64,000 bases of DNA. Source: Callipepla californica brunnescens (Eukaryota > Chordata > Aves > Galliformes > Odontophoridae). Of the stretch, positions 11,501-23,345 are shown one piece after another (within the stretch, counting starts at the first letter, position 1; every line of letters begins with the position of its first letter). The position numbers and the translations under genes are program-made. The DNA lies in the NCBI GenBank assembly GCA_023055505.1, contig JALIRH010000006.1, positions 24,091,105-24,155,104 on the forward strand, read 5' to 3'. The notes beneath the pieces are model-generated. The model had not been told where the DNA came from. It saw only the letters and a program-made list of their open reading frames with translations, and did not search any database.

Positions 11501-14009
11501 AGTGATCATGTGTTGTTGCTGGGATCCAAATTAGCAGTACTGATCTAGCCCTTGGTGTAGATACCTCCCCAATGATATTAAATATAACACTTTGTACCTT
11601 ATCTCATTACTGAGTAAGAGAGAAAAGTGTCACATACTGCAAATATCAGCATCAAACACACTCACTGTTCATTGCTGTAGACTCAGTGTAGTAAAGTGTA
11701 GGAAAAAAGAGGTCATGCCTACAATCCAACAAAAAGAGAGAGGGAAAGAGAAACTAGAAGCAACAAAGTAAATTTGGAGTCTGTAAGGAAGTAAATAAGT
11801 CATCTAGTCACATACACAGTAAGCATTCCCTCATCCTCTAGAAATGCTTCATTCCTATCAGTCAGCAAAACAAAGATTAATTGCTTTTAGATTTTCGTGT
11901 ACAAGCCAAAACTGAGATGTGATTTTCTGTAATACTTCCATTTGCTATGGAATTTAAAGTAATGCATGTAAACACTGGAATTACATCTTTTAGAACAAAA
12001 TCTGCATGGAAAAAAATGGATGCATATTGGTCAAATAAAGAATAAATTATTTGTGAAAGCTGTTCTGACTTGAAGAATTTTAACGCAGATTAAAACATTT
12101 TAGTTTATTTTGTGAGCCCAAAATCAAGGCAGTCTACTCTGTATCAGTCAAAGACTATCTCATGCCAAAAATTATGAGGACTGACCTAGTTAGGCATGGC
12201 CATCAGCAGTTAGGATACCCATAATATATGTTTTGGTTATGCTCTTGACCACTAAGCTATTCAGATTTATTCTCTCATTCAATTCTACAAAAGAAAAGAA
12301 CAACAAAACACCTAAACCTCCAAGCAACTCTTGCTGAAAATAGGAGTTCTGAGACTGAAATATTCAGCATTTCAACCTGGAGGCTATGAAAAGTTATCAA
12401 CAGGCATTTTTTCATTTTTAAGGAATTATGAAGAAAATTCAGAGTATATCTCTGCTGAAATCATACTGTATGATATCAGAGACAGCAAAACTTCTGCGTA
12501 AAGATCTACATCTTCAGTCTCCTACCAGTATAATATATGACTTCATTTCTAGCACATTTTCCCAATGAAATGAGTAACCATAGAGCTGGATTAAATCTTA
12601 CAGTTGCCGCCTATTCCTGTATGGTCATTTGCTAACTGCTCAAAATCTCAATACCTTGCTTTTTATTCACTCAGGTGGAAATGTCGGTATTTCTTTTCTT
12701 CTCACTTGTTGGCTGTCTTGTTTCCTTAGAGCACAAAACTCTGAGGGCAAAGACTGCTAACCATGTATCAATTCAATACTTGCAACAGATGTGCCAGCCT
12801 TATTGGGATCAGTTACACAGTTTAAAGATAGTCATGTTCCAGTTCCTAACTATATCATAACAACCTAGGAAATCTTAGATACTTTTTGAGAAGATTAATT
12901 TGAATACAATGATTGAAGTGACAGCACAGTGAGTTGGGTTGGTCTTTTACAGTGTGGTGTTTTGAAGTTTGTCAGTACTCTCAGTAGATGCTGGAAAGAC
13001 TCGCACCATGAAGAGATGAATCTGGCATCCCTTCTTGATTTAACTCTGAATGTTTTCAGCCCTAGAACTCTCTTCTCAACAACTGTGCATTAAGAAAAAG
13101 AAGAGGAGAGGAATAAAGGAGGGAAGAAGTACTTACTGAAAGTTAAATTATTTCATGCTAACGTCTGCATTCCTTCTGGAGTTCTTCCAGTCACGAACTA
13201 TTGCTGTTCAGTTCACTCCTGCAGTCCTACTTCACTGTGGTTAGACAGTGGATCAATTTCTGTGCTCTTTTTGTCCACTGTCTGATTTTCTTCCTTTCTC
13301 AGTGAACATAATTAAACATCTAAAGGACTTTTCTCCCATTAGCTTGGTGACAAGCGATTCACTCAGGTCCACAAGAACAGAAAATGCAAGGAAATGCTCC
13401 AGATAGTACGGCTATCTTCATTTTTCCCTCACATTCAGTGGGAGGGATCTAGAGACGCTAACAGTCTGGTTCATAATCAATCAGGCCCATAAAATACTCA
13501 GTAGATTGTATTTATGCAACAGAAGTTACATACTGAGCTAGCTAATCTACCATATTCCCCATGGAGACATCCCACATTGGATATGCTTGCTATCTCTATT
13601 CCTGTTTAAAGGTGTCAACCTGAATTCAAGCAGCTGTCAGCTACCTAGTGGGCTTGGCTCTTTTCTTGTAGTTAATTGTGCACATACCATATACTGGGGG
13701 GTACAGACCACTTGCATAGTCTTTGCTTTGCAGGAAAGCAAAGATGAAGAAAGAGGGGAAAATAAACTCATTCATTATATATAAGCCAGACATAACAAAT
13801 ATAACCTCAAAGCTATTTGTAAAATTAGCTAAGTATACATGCTTAATGTGCAGATTATTTTCCGTATCTTGACTGTGCTGTCACCAAGATGGGCAGCTGA
13901 AATAGAAATCAGAAGTAAGCAGTTTCTTTTCAAACTTGTTTCTGATTCCAGTTTTTATTTTATAAATAATGTTCTGAAGAGAGCAAAAGCTTTCAGAGGA
14001 AATCAGATT
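8583..14009. other. unique DNA, no gene recognised
   Basis: The stretch is mostly AT-rich. A more GC-rich portion at about 10,130-11,330 carries open frames of up to 115 codons (9978-10325 plus, 10857-11168 plus, 11045-11326 minus). They overlap on opposite strands, show no recognisable domain, and are not called genes. A purine-rich tract of AAAG/AAAAG type lies at 9591-9629. Confidence 0.5.
9591..9629. repeat. A-rich purine tract
   Basis: Irregular AAAGAAAA/AAAAAGG sequence of about 39 bases. It is low-complexity DNA only. Confidence 0.8.
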
Positions 14010-14107
14010 CATAAGGTTTGATGGCCAGAAGGGAACATTAGTCCAACCTGTGTAAATCACAGCCCATTACATCTCATCCAGTAAACCCTGAATTGAGCTC
14101 CATAAAG
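14010..14107 (-). mobile_element. ancient CR1-type LINE tail (minus strand)
   Basis: The plus strand reads GGCCAGAAGGGAACATTAGT, then TCCAACCTGTGTAAATCACA, then a TAAACCCTGAATTGAGCTCC block. This matches my memory of the tail of old CR1 lineages common in turtles and crocodilians, in which GGCCAGAAGGGACCA is followed by a GACCTCCTGTATAACACAGG-type block. It is clearly distinct from the younger avian CR1 tail seen elsewhere in the window. It is an inference from remembered consensus and would be among the oldest insertions here. Confidence 0.55.
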
Positions 14108-14489
14108 TGTGTTAATGTCTGGTTACAGCAACCAATCCAGAAAGACAGCTAGTAATACTTCCAAAATTTAAAACACAAAGGCTGCAACATGGGCAACAGA
14201 GAGTTAGAAGAAATTGAGACTTGTTTCCAAAACTTTCTAAGCCAAATTAAGGTATCAACAAGATAAAAAAATATTGTTGTTTTTTTCCCCTATTGTTGTA
14301 GATAAGTGAGACAAGTTCCACTTTTCCATGTTATGGGTGGAAGACTACCAGGAGTTAAGGGATTCTTCATTCTCTTTGCTAAGGCTATAACCTAAATACC
14401 TTCACAGATTAGACATTTGGGGTTCTGCTTTCACTTTTAATATAATGGGTTTAAGTGAAAATTAAATGCTTGGGCTTAGGACACTGGAA

Positions 14490-14915
14490 TTATAAGGAAC
14501 AACTCTCCTATGAAGAAAAGCTGAAGGAAAAGGGCTTGATTAGCTTGAAGAAATGAAGACTTTGGGGAGACCTCACTGCAACCTTCCAGTACTTAAGAGG
14601 AGCTTATATGCAGGAAGTAGGACAATTTTTTACACAAGCAGATAATGACTGGACAAGGGGGAATAGTTTTAAACTTAAAGAGGGGAGATTTAGGTTAGAT
14701 GTTAGAAAGAAATTTTTTACTTAGAGAGTGGTGAGGCAGTAGAACAGGTTGTCCAGAAAAATTGTGGATGCTCCATTTCTGTAGGCATTCAAGGTCAGGT
14801 TGGATGGGGTCCTGGGCAGCCTGATCTGGTGGGTGGCAGCCCTGTCTATGACAAGAGTCTGGAACTAGACAATTTTTAAAGCGCCTTCCAAACTAATCCA
14901 TACAGTGATTCTATG
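14490..14915 (+). mobile_element. CR1 LINE 3' end, about 430 bp (plus strand)
   Basis: The segment runs from the final part of the CR1 coding region (CTCTCCTATGAAGAAAAGCT, the YEEKL-type stretch) through AACCTTCCAGTACTTAAGAG, GGGAGATTTAGGTTAGATGT and GTTGGATGGGGTCCTGGGCA to a GTGATTCTATG end. Stops and substitutions are scattered through the coding part. It is a 5'-truncated, non-coding copy. Confidence 0.93.
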
Positions 14916-16945
14916 TCACCCTGTTCACATGCAGTTGAAACTTTTCAATATTTATCCTAAAATCCATGCAGAAAACAATATATTTTTCCTTTGATGGGTG
15001 TACAAACGCATATAGAAACATATGTGCTTGTGTGCAAACTAAATCCTAACTTAAAATGCTTAACAAGAAGAAATCATATTTCCTGCTTTCAGTTTGAAAA
15101 AAATAACACAATCATTTGATCAAAACTCTTCGAAAAATAGATTTTTAAAGAATAACTTTAGTCTGCTACGTGATACTGAGAAAATGCTCAGCTCCTTCGG
15201 ATTTCAGAAGTAATACCAATTTATGATACAGGCACTGGAAGTGCCTACATACCCAGAACCTGACATTCCTGCAAGGCAGTGGACTCCCCCATCAAAGTTA
15301 ACTGATGCACTACAGGGTGTCACTTTTCCCACAGGAGCAACTGGGATGTCAAACATGCCAGACTCACTCTGGGGGCATAACTGTGTTAATACTGAATCAA
15401 AGAAGGCAGTGACCTGGATGGTGATGAGTAACAGTGATTTTGCAACAAAGACCCAACTCAGCAACAAGGTTCACCTATATTTGCTTCGTCTTGCATTTAT
15501 CCATACTGACTTTTCATTACTTTTCCTCTCCAGACACCCCCAGTATGCATTAGCAGTGCCATAACCTATGTGACTTCCTATTTCCATCTCTCATGAAGGA
15601 TGTTTCTGATGTAAATGTATTGACATACAGACATCCAATATCAAAGTGCGGTATTTATTTTCTTCCAGAAATGATAAGAAGACTTCAATGTTTAAAGACT
15701 TAAGCAAACTAAAACTTGCTACCCTTAAAGCTGACTAAGCCAAAGGAAAAAGGTGAAATGAGTTAAAATATTATGAGAATTATATTCCCCCTGTTCCCCA
15801 TTCCAGTTCTTTATTTCTCCCAGAGAGGAGCACAGGCATTTGTTTTAGTACACACATAGTCTCTTTGCAAATCAGACTGATTGCATATTGAGTTTTCTGT
15901 GCAACAACTTTGATTTGAAAGAAATTGCATTTTCCAAAATAAAGCAAGGAGAGCTAAGGAAAGAGAGACACAGCTGTATGAATCTTCATGTTCCAGCAGT
16001 GGGTGTGCTTTTCTTTTTTTTCCTCTTCCCATACATTTGATTCTTAGCTTTCATGTCCTCAGCAGTTCTCTAATTGTTTACTTTTAAAAATAAGGGCAAC
16101 TCTGGGGAGTTACTATCCTGCGATTGCTGACTCTGCCTAGAAAAATTGAAGAATATTTTTCATGTATAGAATTCTGTTGACAAAATGCTTCTGGAACCGT
16201 ACTTCTGATGATAATCTCTTTGAGGCAGAATTGGCAGAATTTTGCCAGGCACAGGCAACATTTCAATTAGCTTGTAGCATCACAAGGAACACACACAAAG
16301 AATGTGTCACTTTTTGTATTCTCTAAACTATCCTTTTAAATCTATAGGCAATTGGCACCTAGGACTCTTGAGAATGTGTCCCACCTTGGCAGTGGGCATA
16401 GTGCCATCCTAGCAGATGGGCATGAGTTTTGGCATGCTGAGAATCAGTATGTGCATCATATTTGAGTACAATAGGTCAGCATCTCATCCAAGTATGTGGG
16501 AATGAATATGTCTGTGCTGAGCTTCTGTGCCAATGGTTAAAGGAATATATCATCATTAAACTAGCTGAAAGACACTTTTTTTTCCCTCAATTAAGCCACA
16601 TTTCCTATAGCTACCTGGGATCACAATTTCTCCCAGAATTCTGATTCCTTGACATTTATATATATATATTTTGATAGAAGGGTAAAATGTGTATACGTAC
16701 ATACACACATATAGCCCACCCGGGAGCACACCATCTTGTTTCAGTGAAGATGTGGTTTTGCTCTTTGTGATTTTCCTGCTGAATGGCTCATCTAGGTACA
16801 AAAGCCAGATCCACAGAAGTCAGTGTATAATTTCAGCTGAATAGAGCGCTAAGAGCACTACAGCATTTGGCATGAAATTTGTAATGAAGCCCCTGAATGG
16901 GTATTCCCATTCTGGAACCAATGGAGGCTAGTTTTGATTCAGAAA

Positions 16946-16978
16946 CAAAACAAAACAAAAAAACAAAAAAAAAAAAAG
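16946..16978. repeat. A-rich (CAAAA)n-like tract
   Basis: Low-complexity CAAAACAAAACAAAAAAAC followed by a run of A. It could be a decayed poly(A) tail, but no identifiable element precedes it. Confidence 0.8.
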
Positions 16979-17344
16979 CACCTTGCTGACATAACAGGCT
17001 CTTTCAAGCTCCCTTTTCCAATCACATGTGGAAAGTTACTAATAATAGTAGGCACCCTGTGGACTTTCTACACTACTATGTATCAAAATGGTGAAAATGC
17101 TTCCCAAGCAGTACAAGACCTGAGGGCACTTGGTCTGATAGGATTATCTTACCACAACATCTTCCAGTATAAAATGTGGACAGCAAGAGTGACATTGTCA
17201 GTCAACAATTTCCCTTGAAGAGGGCATATGCTAATGGAAAGCCAAGAGAACTTAGTTCTCTCTAGAAAACATGATCACTCAGACTTATTGATGTTCTTAG
17301 GTCTTATGCATTTGAACATATATCACAAGGTGCATTCTAATTTA

Positions 17345-17372
17345 TCAAATTTCTTGTCTCAAATTTCTTGTC
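17345..17372. repeat. 14-bp tandem duplication
   Basis: TCAAATTTCTTGTC occurs twice in direct succession (17345-17358 and 17359-17372). It is a small local duplication with no visible function. Confidence 0.85.
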
Positions 17373-18367
17373 TATGTTATTGAATAACCTGTGATTTCAA
17401 AATGCCATTCCAATTGGCAAAGTACACAGTTTAACACAGACAAGACAAATTTCTTGCCATCATCCATTTTAAGTAGTTACTGAAGACTTTTGATGATGTG
17501 CAAAGACCCTACTTTTTTTTTTTTTTGGCCTCATGCATAATTAGAGCATTATATTTTTGAATGAACTTTATCATACAATTATGAAGAGTACTTTCAGTTT
17601 CTTTCCCCACTATATTCCTAGTTTTAACTGAGAAAATGAAAGAGAATCTGTAATGAATCACTGAGTAACCATCATGGAAAAAGTAGACACATTTCAAACA
17701 TAACTTCTCTTGAAATTCTGTTTGTTTGTTTTTTTCCTTTATAATTGTATCTCAGCTGAAATCAGACAGAAGCTGAAGGACTCTAATCTATGTCTAAAAT
17801 TTGAGCTTCAGAGTATGAGCTGTGAATACAGACCTCTTCCCTCGAGGCAGTTCTGTTAATGAAAATAATTAAAATATTTTGAGTTTGAAAGAAGCATACT
17901 CCGGTTTAAAGTCAATAACATTCAAGTCTCATAACAGCATGATAATTAAATTTTTACATAGGTAAATCAGTTGCCCTTACATCTTCAAAAGACTGAAGAA
18001 CTCTAATGATATGATTTTCAGTTCTTCCTATGAGAGTTCAATAGATAAGTCGTTCTCACCTTTATTCTGAAGAAAATCATCTAGTATTCTAGCTGCTAGT
18101 CTATAATACAGTTACCAACATCAGGTAATTGCAGTAAAGAAAGCTAGTCCTACCATGTGTGCTTAGAGCATTAGCAAACACAGTTCCTAGGTGAATTCCT
18201 GCATCTCAGATAACAGAACGAGAAGATAGCATGAGAGACCAGTTGCCATTAACTTAACACTCGTTCATCTTCACAGTCTTATAATTCAAGGATAAAAAAC
18301 TGAAGAGACATTAACTGGAAAGGTGATCAAATTTCTAGTGATGCCTGTACTTACTGGCAGGGAAATA

Positions 18368-18725
18368 GGAGAGAGGCTCTGAAAGTAATACTTCCTATTT
18401 TATTATGTTGGCCTAGAAGCAAATGCTTGTGGTATGACAGTAGAGGTTGAATCTTCCTCCCACCAATGAACTGTTATATTTTGATGCTGTGAGACATATG
18501 GCAGCAGAGGGGCAATCTGACAAAATGACATCGGACAAGGAAATGCATATGAAGTTATGGAACTGAACTCTTCCACGTGATAAAAAATGGCATCCACTGA
18601 CACTTATACACACCTGAAGAAAGTTTATGGAGAACAAACGGAGTACAGTGAAGTGGTGAGTGGTGTGCTTCAGAACTGATGGCAGTAACAGTGGGTCGCT
18701 TCTGATGGTGCAATTGTATAAAAAA
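18368..18725 (+). mobile_element. Galluhop-like mariner copy, right end lost
   Basis: The left terminus (CTCTGAAAGTAATACTTCCT) follows a TA and matches the termini of the copies at 36.2 and 43.1 kb. The interior aligns with them by eye through GACATATGGCAGCAGAGGGG and the transposase-start region, an ATG at 18525 followed within 15 codons by a stop. The match fades near 18725, and the right inverted terminus is not found. It is a non-autonomous, decayed DNA transposon. The family assignment rests on the termini and on transposase-like phrases shared by the three copies. Confidence 0.8.
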
Positions 18726-21700
18726 TTTACAATAGTACAATTATATGATGTATACTGCCATAGCATTATAATTATTTAATTTTTCTATGTCATATTACAT
18801 TTTCTGTATTATAACTTGTAAAACTTGTATTATGATTTTGAATTACTTCACAACTGAAAAATCAAATCCTTGCTGAGAAGAGAACATTTTTTTGTGTGCT
18901 AATTATGCAGTGGGCAGATTAGCAGAATGAAGATTCACAAGCTTTTACTGTATCGTTTACTTAAGCCTTTGTATTTCAGAGTATTCAAGTGAAGAGTTCC
19001 ATCTGGCCCTTACAGTTTTAGCAGTGCTAACCATGCAATAATACTTTCTTCATTTAATATAAATGAAAATTAGAGTTAGAAGTATCACTATATTATTATG
19101 TTATTGATTTGTTCATAGACCCTCAGAAAACACAAGTGTTAAATTATAAATGAGTACAATGGAAAATTTTTAAACTACCTGCACTAGTTCAAAGATCAGT
19201 TTTGAGCTGTTTTCATACCAGTTTTGAACAACTTCCAATGCCCCTGCAAGTAATTGTTTTGTTACATACAATAACCAAATAGAATGAGATGACTGGTTCT
19301 ACCATGACTGCTAGGAACAGTAGGAAACATGTCTCTATGTGGTCTTCTGTATATCAAGAAAGGAAGGGAGATGAATATAAGCTTAGATGGATAAAACATC
19401 CTCTTATAAGTAATGACAATAAAAGGAAAAATGATTGTAGCTTTGACAAAACTCACTCACCTCTTTAGCATTCCCAACAGGATGGTGAAAGAAAATGTTC
19501 TCTCTTTGACAATGAGGTGGAAAGACTCTTCATCTAACTTCAGATCTCATGGAGAAAGGGCAGGAGAGGTAATCTGAGAAGCTGAGGAAAGAACACAGAA
19601 CTGTGATCCACAACTACTGTTTTGCTTAATGCAGACACACAACTAAGATTTGAAAACTCCAAAAATTGTTAGAATGTTAGATTTTACACTTAGGAGGTCA
19701 TTATAGAGCAGAACTGTTTCTTTTACAAGAAGTCAGTAAGGACCAGCCAGCCACAAAGGTGACCATAACAGCACTACACACTCCACAAGTAGAAAAGTAA
19801 TTCTGCTTTGCAATAGTTTTCTATTCATCACTTAATTACTTTGGGAAGAAAATCTGAATTTGCTGCCACAAGTAATAAAGATTTAAAAAAACAATCATTA
19901 TTAATTTTTTAAATTGATAATAAAAAACTTGAAATTTTAGCAGATATATGGGTTCTCCTCATTTTACAGAGAAAATACTGCTGAATCATGAGTTAACTTA
20001 AATTACAGAATATCTCTTCCATATCTGCTTAAAAAGCATATAAATTAGGTTGTATGTTAAGCAGTAATCTGAAAATTATAATCAACTTCAATCACGTTTA
20101 GCTTACTTTTGAAGTTATTTTCCCTCCATTCTTCCTAAGAAACAGACACCTTTTCTGCTAGGCAGTTCTCCAAAAGATATGAATTGTAGACTGTATTTTT
20201 TTTTTTATTAATTTGTTTCATGCGCAAACTATTCGTAAATTAATCAATATGTTTGTTTCCTTGGGTTTTTTTGTGGTTTTTTTTTCAATAAAATGTGTAA
20301 GCAGATGACACTGCCACTGCTTTTGTCATGTTAAATTCTGTAGATGCTAAAATTAATTGCACCCCAGGGCTACTATGTTATGCATGAATAGACACCCAAA
20401 CAAGTGACAGTGTTCAGAGAGAAAGAAAGAAAGGAGATTTAGATGTATTCCCAGTGATTGCTGCCAGTAACACGATAACTGACAAGATGCCCAATTACAG
20501 GATTTCTAATCAAGTCTATTAGAGTTTTCATCTTTTTTCTGTCAAGCTCTTCTTATATTTTTCTGTTCCTGAAAGTTCTTCAGCAGTAAAAGAGCTCCTA
20601 TTTCAAATTATTTTTCTTTAGAGTAGGCAGGACAACATCTCTAAAGGTTACTTTTTACATCAGAAATGTTACTACAAAAAAACTCATTCATAAATCTACT
20701 TTTCAGCAACTTGTTAAAAGTAAATTAAGTCCATGGAGTACTCCTCAGTTGAGTAGGTTCCTGCTACAAACTTCAGACTGACACAAAGACACCTTCACAT
20801 AGCTCAAAGCAACCTGGCTCAAGCTCCTGGCAAACTAAACAAGGTTGTAAAGGCAAAGACACAGAGCAAACATGGAGGTGTTAGAAAAAGAAGGAAAATG
20901 AGTGCTCACCCACCTCCAAAGGTCTAGACTCATGTGGAAAGAATGCCAAAAAGGAGAGATCTCCAACAGAGGGCCTTCCTCAATCTCAATCAGGGCGTAA
21001 ATGAGATCTAAGAGGGGTGCAGCCTGACTCCACCCCTTCAAGTCGCACAGGTGAATCACCTTCACTTGTGCTGCCAGGAATGACCAGAGCTTTCCTTCAG
21101 GTGCTCAATCAGCAGTTCAGGCCATGACTCAGCAGTTCTCCTACAAAGGTAAATTAGCCTTGGCTTATTATAGACTATAGTTTCCAGTGGCAGAATATGA
21201 TAGTGTTCCAAGGTTTAGCCTCCTAGACCTCCGCTGAAATGTAAACATCAGGTCTAACACCAGGTTATATCCAAGACCACAGTAAATAAATAATATATAG
21301 GCATGCCGTTGGCTAAGAAGATACTCCTTCACCCTATGAATGTAAATAAAAGTGGAAAGGCAGATGTTCAGCCTCCTTGTGTCATTTCTGAAGACAGGCT
21401 GATGGCTTGCAAGGCAGCGGACTATGCTCCTGCAAACTCAGTATGGAAGCAAGACTTAATTACAAGGGTCAGATTTTCTATTTCTGGTGCTTCAAGATCA
21501 AGAGATCAGGTATCACTGTGTTACAGCCATCCTCAGAATTGCTCTCCTGGTTAACATGAAACTCCTAAGAAGTCTGCCTCTTTTGCACAAGTCCTGCCTA
21601 TAAGGCACTGAAATTGTGGTTCAGTTCCTTCAGCAGTCCCTGGAGAGGGGTTCAGATATACATCTTCATCTCCAGATGAAGGAAGGGTCCCAAACGCACT

Positions 21701-22070
21701 GGGACCCCCTGCAGCATCCTTACTGCCTTGTTGGCAAAATTTAGGCACTCAGTAACCACAGGGTTAGATAAGCATCCCGTCTTTGTGAGGCAGTGGTGGT
21801 CCTTGTTGGCCTCTGATGCTAATCTGAGCAGAAGAGAAGGGCCTGCTCTCAGGGTCAGGTCTTGTTTATCTCTTTGTTATTTACTTACACCACTGAAGGT
21901 AACAATGCATAAACAGTCCAGTGAACACAGATCAAAATCCAGATCTCACATGCACCATGCCAGTGTCCTCAATCCATCAGCTAAAGATTTGCTGTCCCAC
22001 TTATCTGTTTTCATTCTGGCCATCAGAGTTAAGCAGTGATGGAAAGCAGACTCTCTGACTCCTCCTTTTG

Positions 22071-22088
22071 AATGTAGATATCTACATT
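22071..22088. other. perfect 18-bp palindrome
   Basis: AATGTAGATATCTACATT is its own reverse complement. One such palindrome in 64 kb of AT-rich DNA is close to chance expectation, so no function is inferred. Confidence 0.6.
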
Positions 22089-23261
22089 TTGTCAGACTGC
22101 ATGGCCTTGTTTGTAAAAATGTCATTAGTTGTCCCTGTTCATAGGGAAGCTATAATTTCTTTATATGCAAATCATGTAAAACAGTATTCCTGAAAATTTG
22201 ACCTGGATAGTGGGAGCATTAGACATCGTGTGCAGGGAAGAGCAATTATAACTTCTAATTGCAAGATCATTTATATGAGACAAATGAAAATCCACTGATA
22301 ATGGAACTAATGTTCATACTTCTATGAAATACTGTGGTATTTAGTCAAGTGATTGTGTCTATTTTATTTCACACATATACTTTCTCTAAAGAAAAATATT
22401 CTGCCACAAGTTCTCCTACAGTATTTTATTCATGTCTTCCTTATAAATATATTAACTTCATAATTAAGACTGTAATACAGAGAAGTGCAGGCAGCAAAGT
22501 GAACTGCTTGCACTATTATAGGCCTGATTTTGATCTCATCTGATTAGAATATGTCAGAAGCAACTCCTTGCAAGTCCAGGAATTCACACACCATAAAACT
22601 GATGCAAGGCCTCTGGCTGGAGATTTCCTACATGTGAAATTACAGTTTTGGTCCTCTGCCTGGTTACACAAGTACTGCTTCTTAAGGAGAGGTCAAAAAT
22701 TTATGAAGTCAGTGGCTGCCATGTAAAAAAGGTTCAATTTTCAGGGTAATAACAACTTGAAACCATCTAACAATAAAGCTTAATATCTTAATGTCCTCTT
22801 CCCACGCCCTGTGAAAAGAGTCATATTTTATCAGATCCAAGATGATTAATAAATCAGGGTGAGAGAAAAGAGCATGACCCAGGGCTAGAAACCATTTCTA
22901 CTATTTGTGCTATTTCTAGTGCCAGGCACATCTAGCCCATCACCCGGAGACCCAAAACTGGACATTTATGTCACTTAGGTGGAAAACTTGGCACCTTTGT
23001 AATGCATTCCCTGAGAAATTGGTATGGTAAAGGGGAGCTTCCGAAGACACTGGGAACTTTCTATTTCAAGCTAATAGAAAATGCCAATCATATCTGCAAT
23101 CCCTTTTCTCTTCTGGAATTTCAGTTCCCAGGTCGAGGCTGTGAGCAGACAGACACTCCTCTTCTACTGGGGACCCTGAGCCTGAAATCCTCTCCTTAAG
23201 GAATTGCTCTTAGAGTGGATCTCATTGTTTTATTTCAAAAATAAATCTGAAGGAGGAACCA

Positions 23262-23345
23262 CATGTAATAGCTTAGCGGTTAGAGGCACTCCCCTAGGAG
23301 AGCAGGGAGGGACCATGTCCTCTTCAGCCTGAGGGGGCATCAAAT
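23262..23345 (+). repeat. possible tRNA-like SINE remnant
   Basis: GCTTAGCGGTTAGAGGCACT resembles a pol III box A as found at the head of tRNA-derived SINEs, and is followed by CCCCTAGGAGAGCAGGGAGG. The expected box B (GGTTCAAATCC-like) is degraded to GGGACCATGTCC. The assignment is weak. It overlaps a 124-codon minus-strand frame that I do not regard as a gene. Confidence 0.25.

Larger units (their letters stand above)
14916..18367. other. unique AT-rich DNA
   Basis: No gene is recognised. A 113-codon frame at 15223-15564 plus overlaps an 87-codon frame at 15204-15467 minus; neither shows a domain or splice context I trust. There is an A-rich tract at 16946-16978, a T run at 17513-17526 and a 14-base tandem duplication at 17345-17372. 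Confidence 0.5.

Noticed and set aside
15204..15564. Overlapping 113-codon plus and 87-codon minus frames as an exon
   Set aside because: The CAG before the plus frame could be an acceptor, but no donor fits, no homology is evident, and the opposite strand is open too.
20730..21110. Segment with clustered CACAGGTGAATCACC-like words as an LTR relic
   Set aside because: No terminal repeats, target duplication or similarity to the other LTRs could be established by eye.
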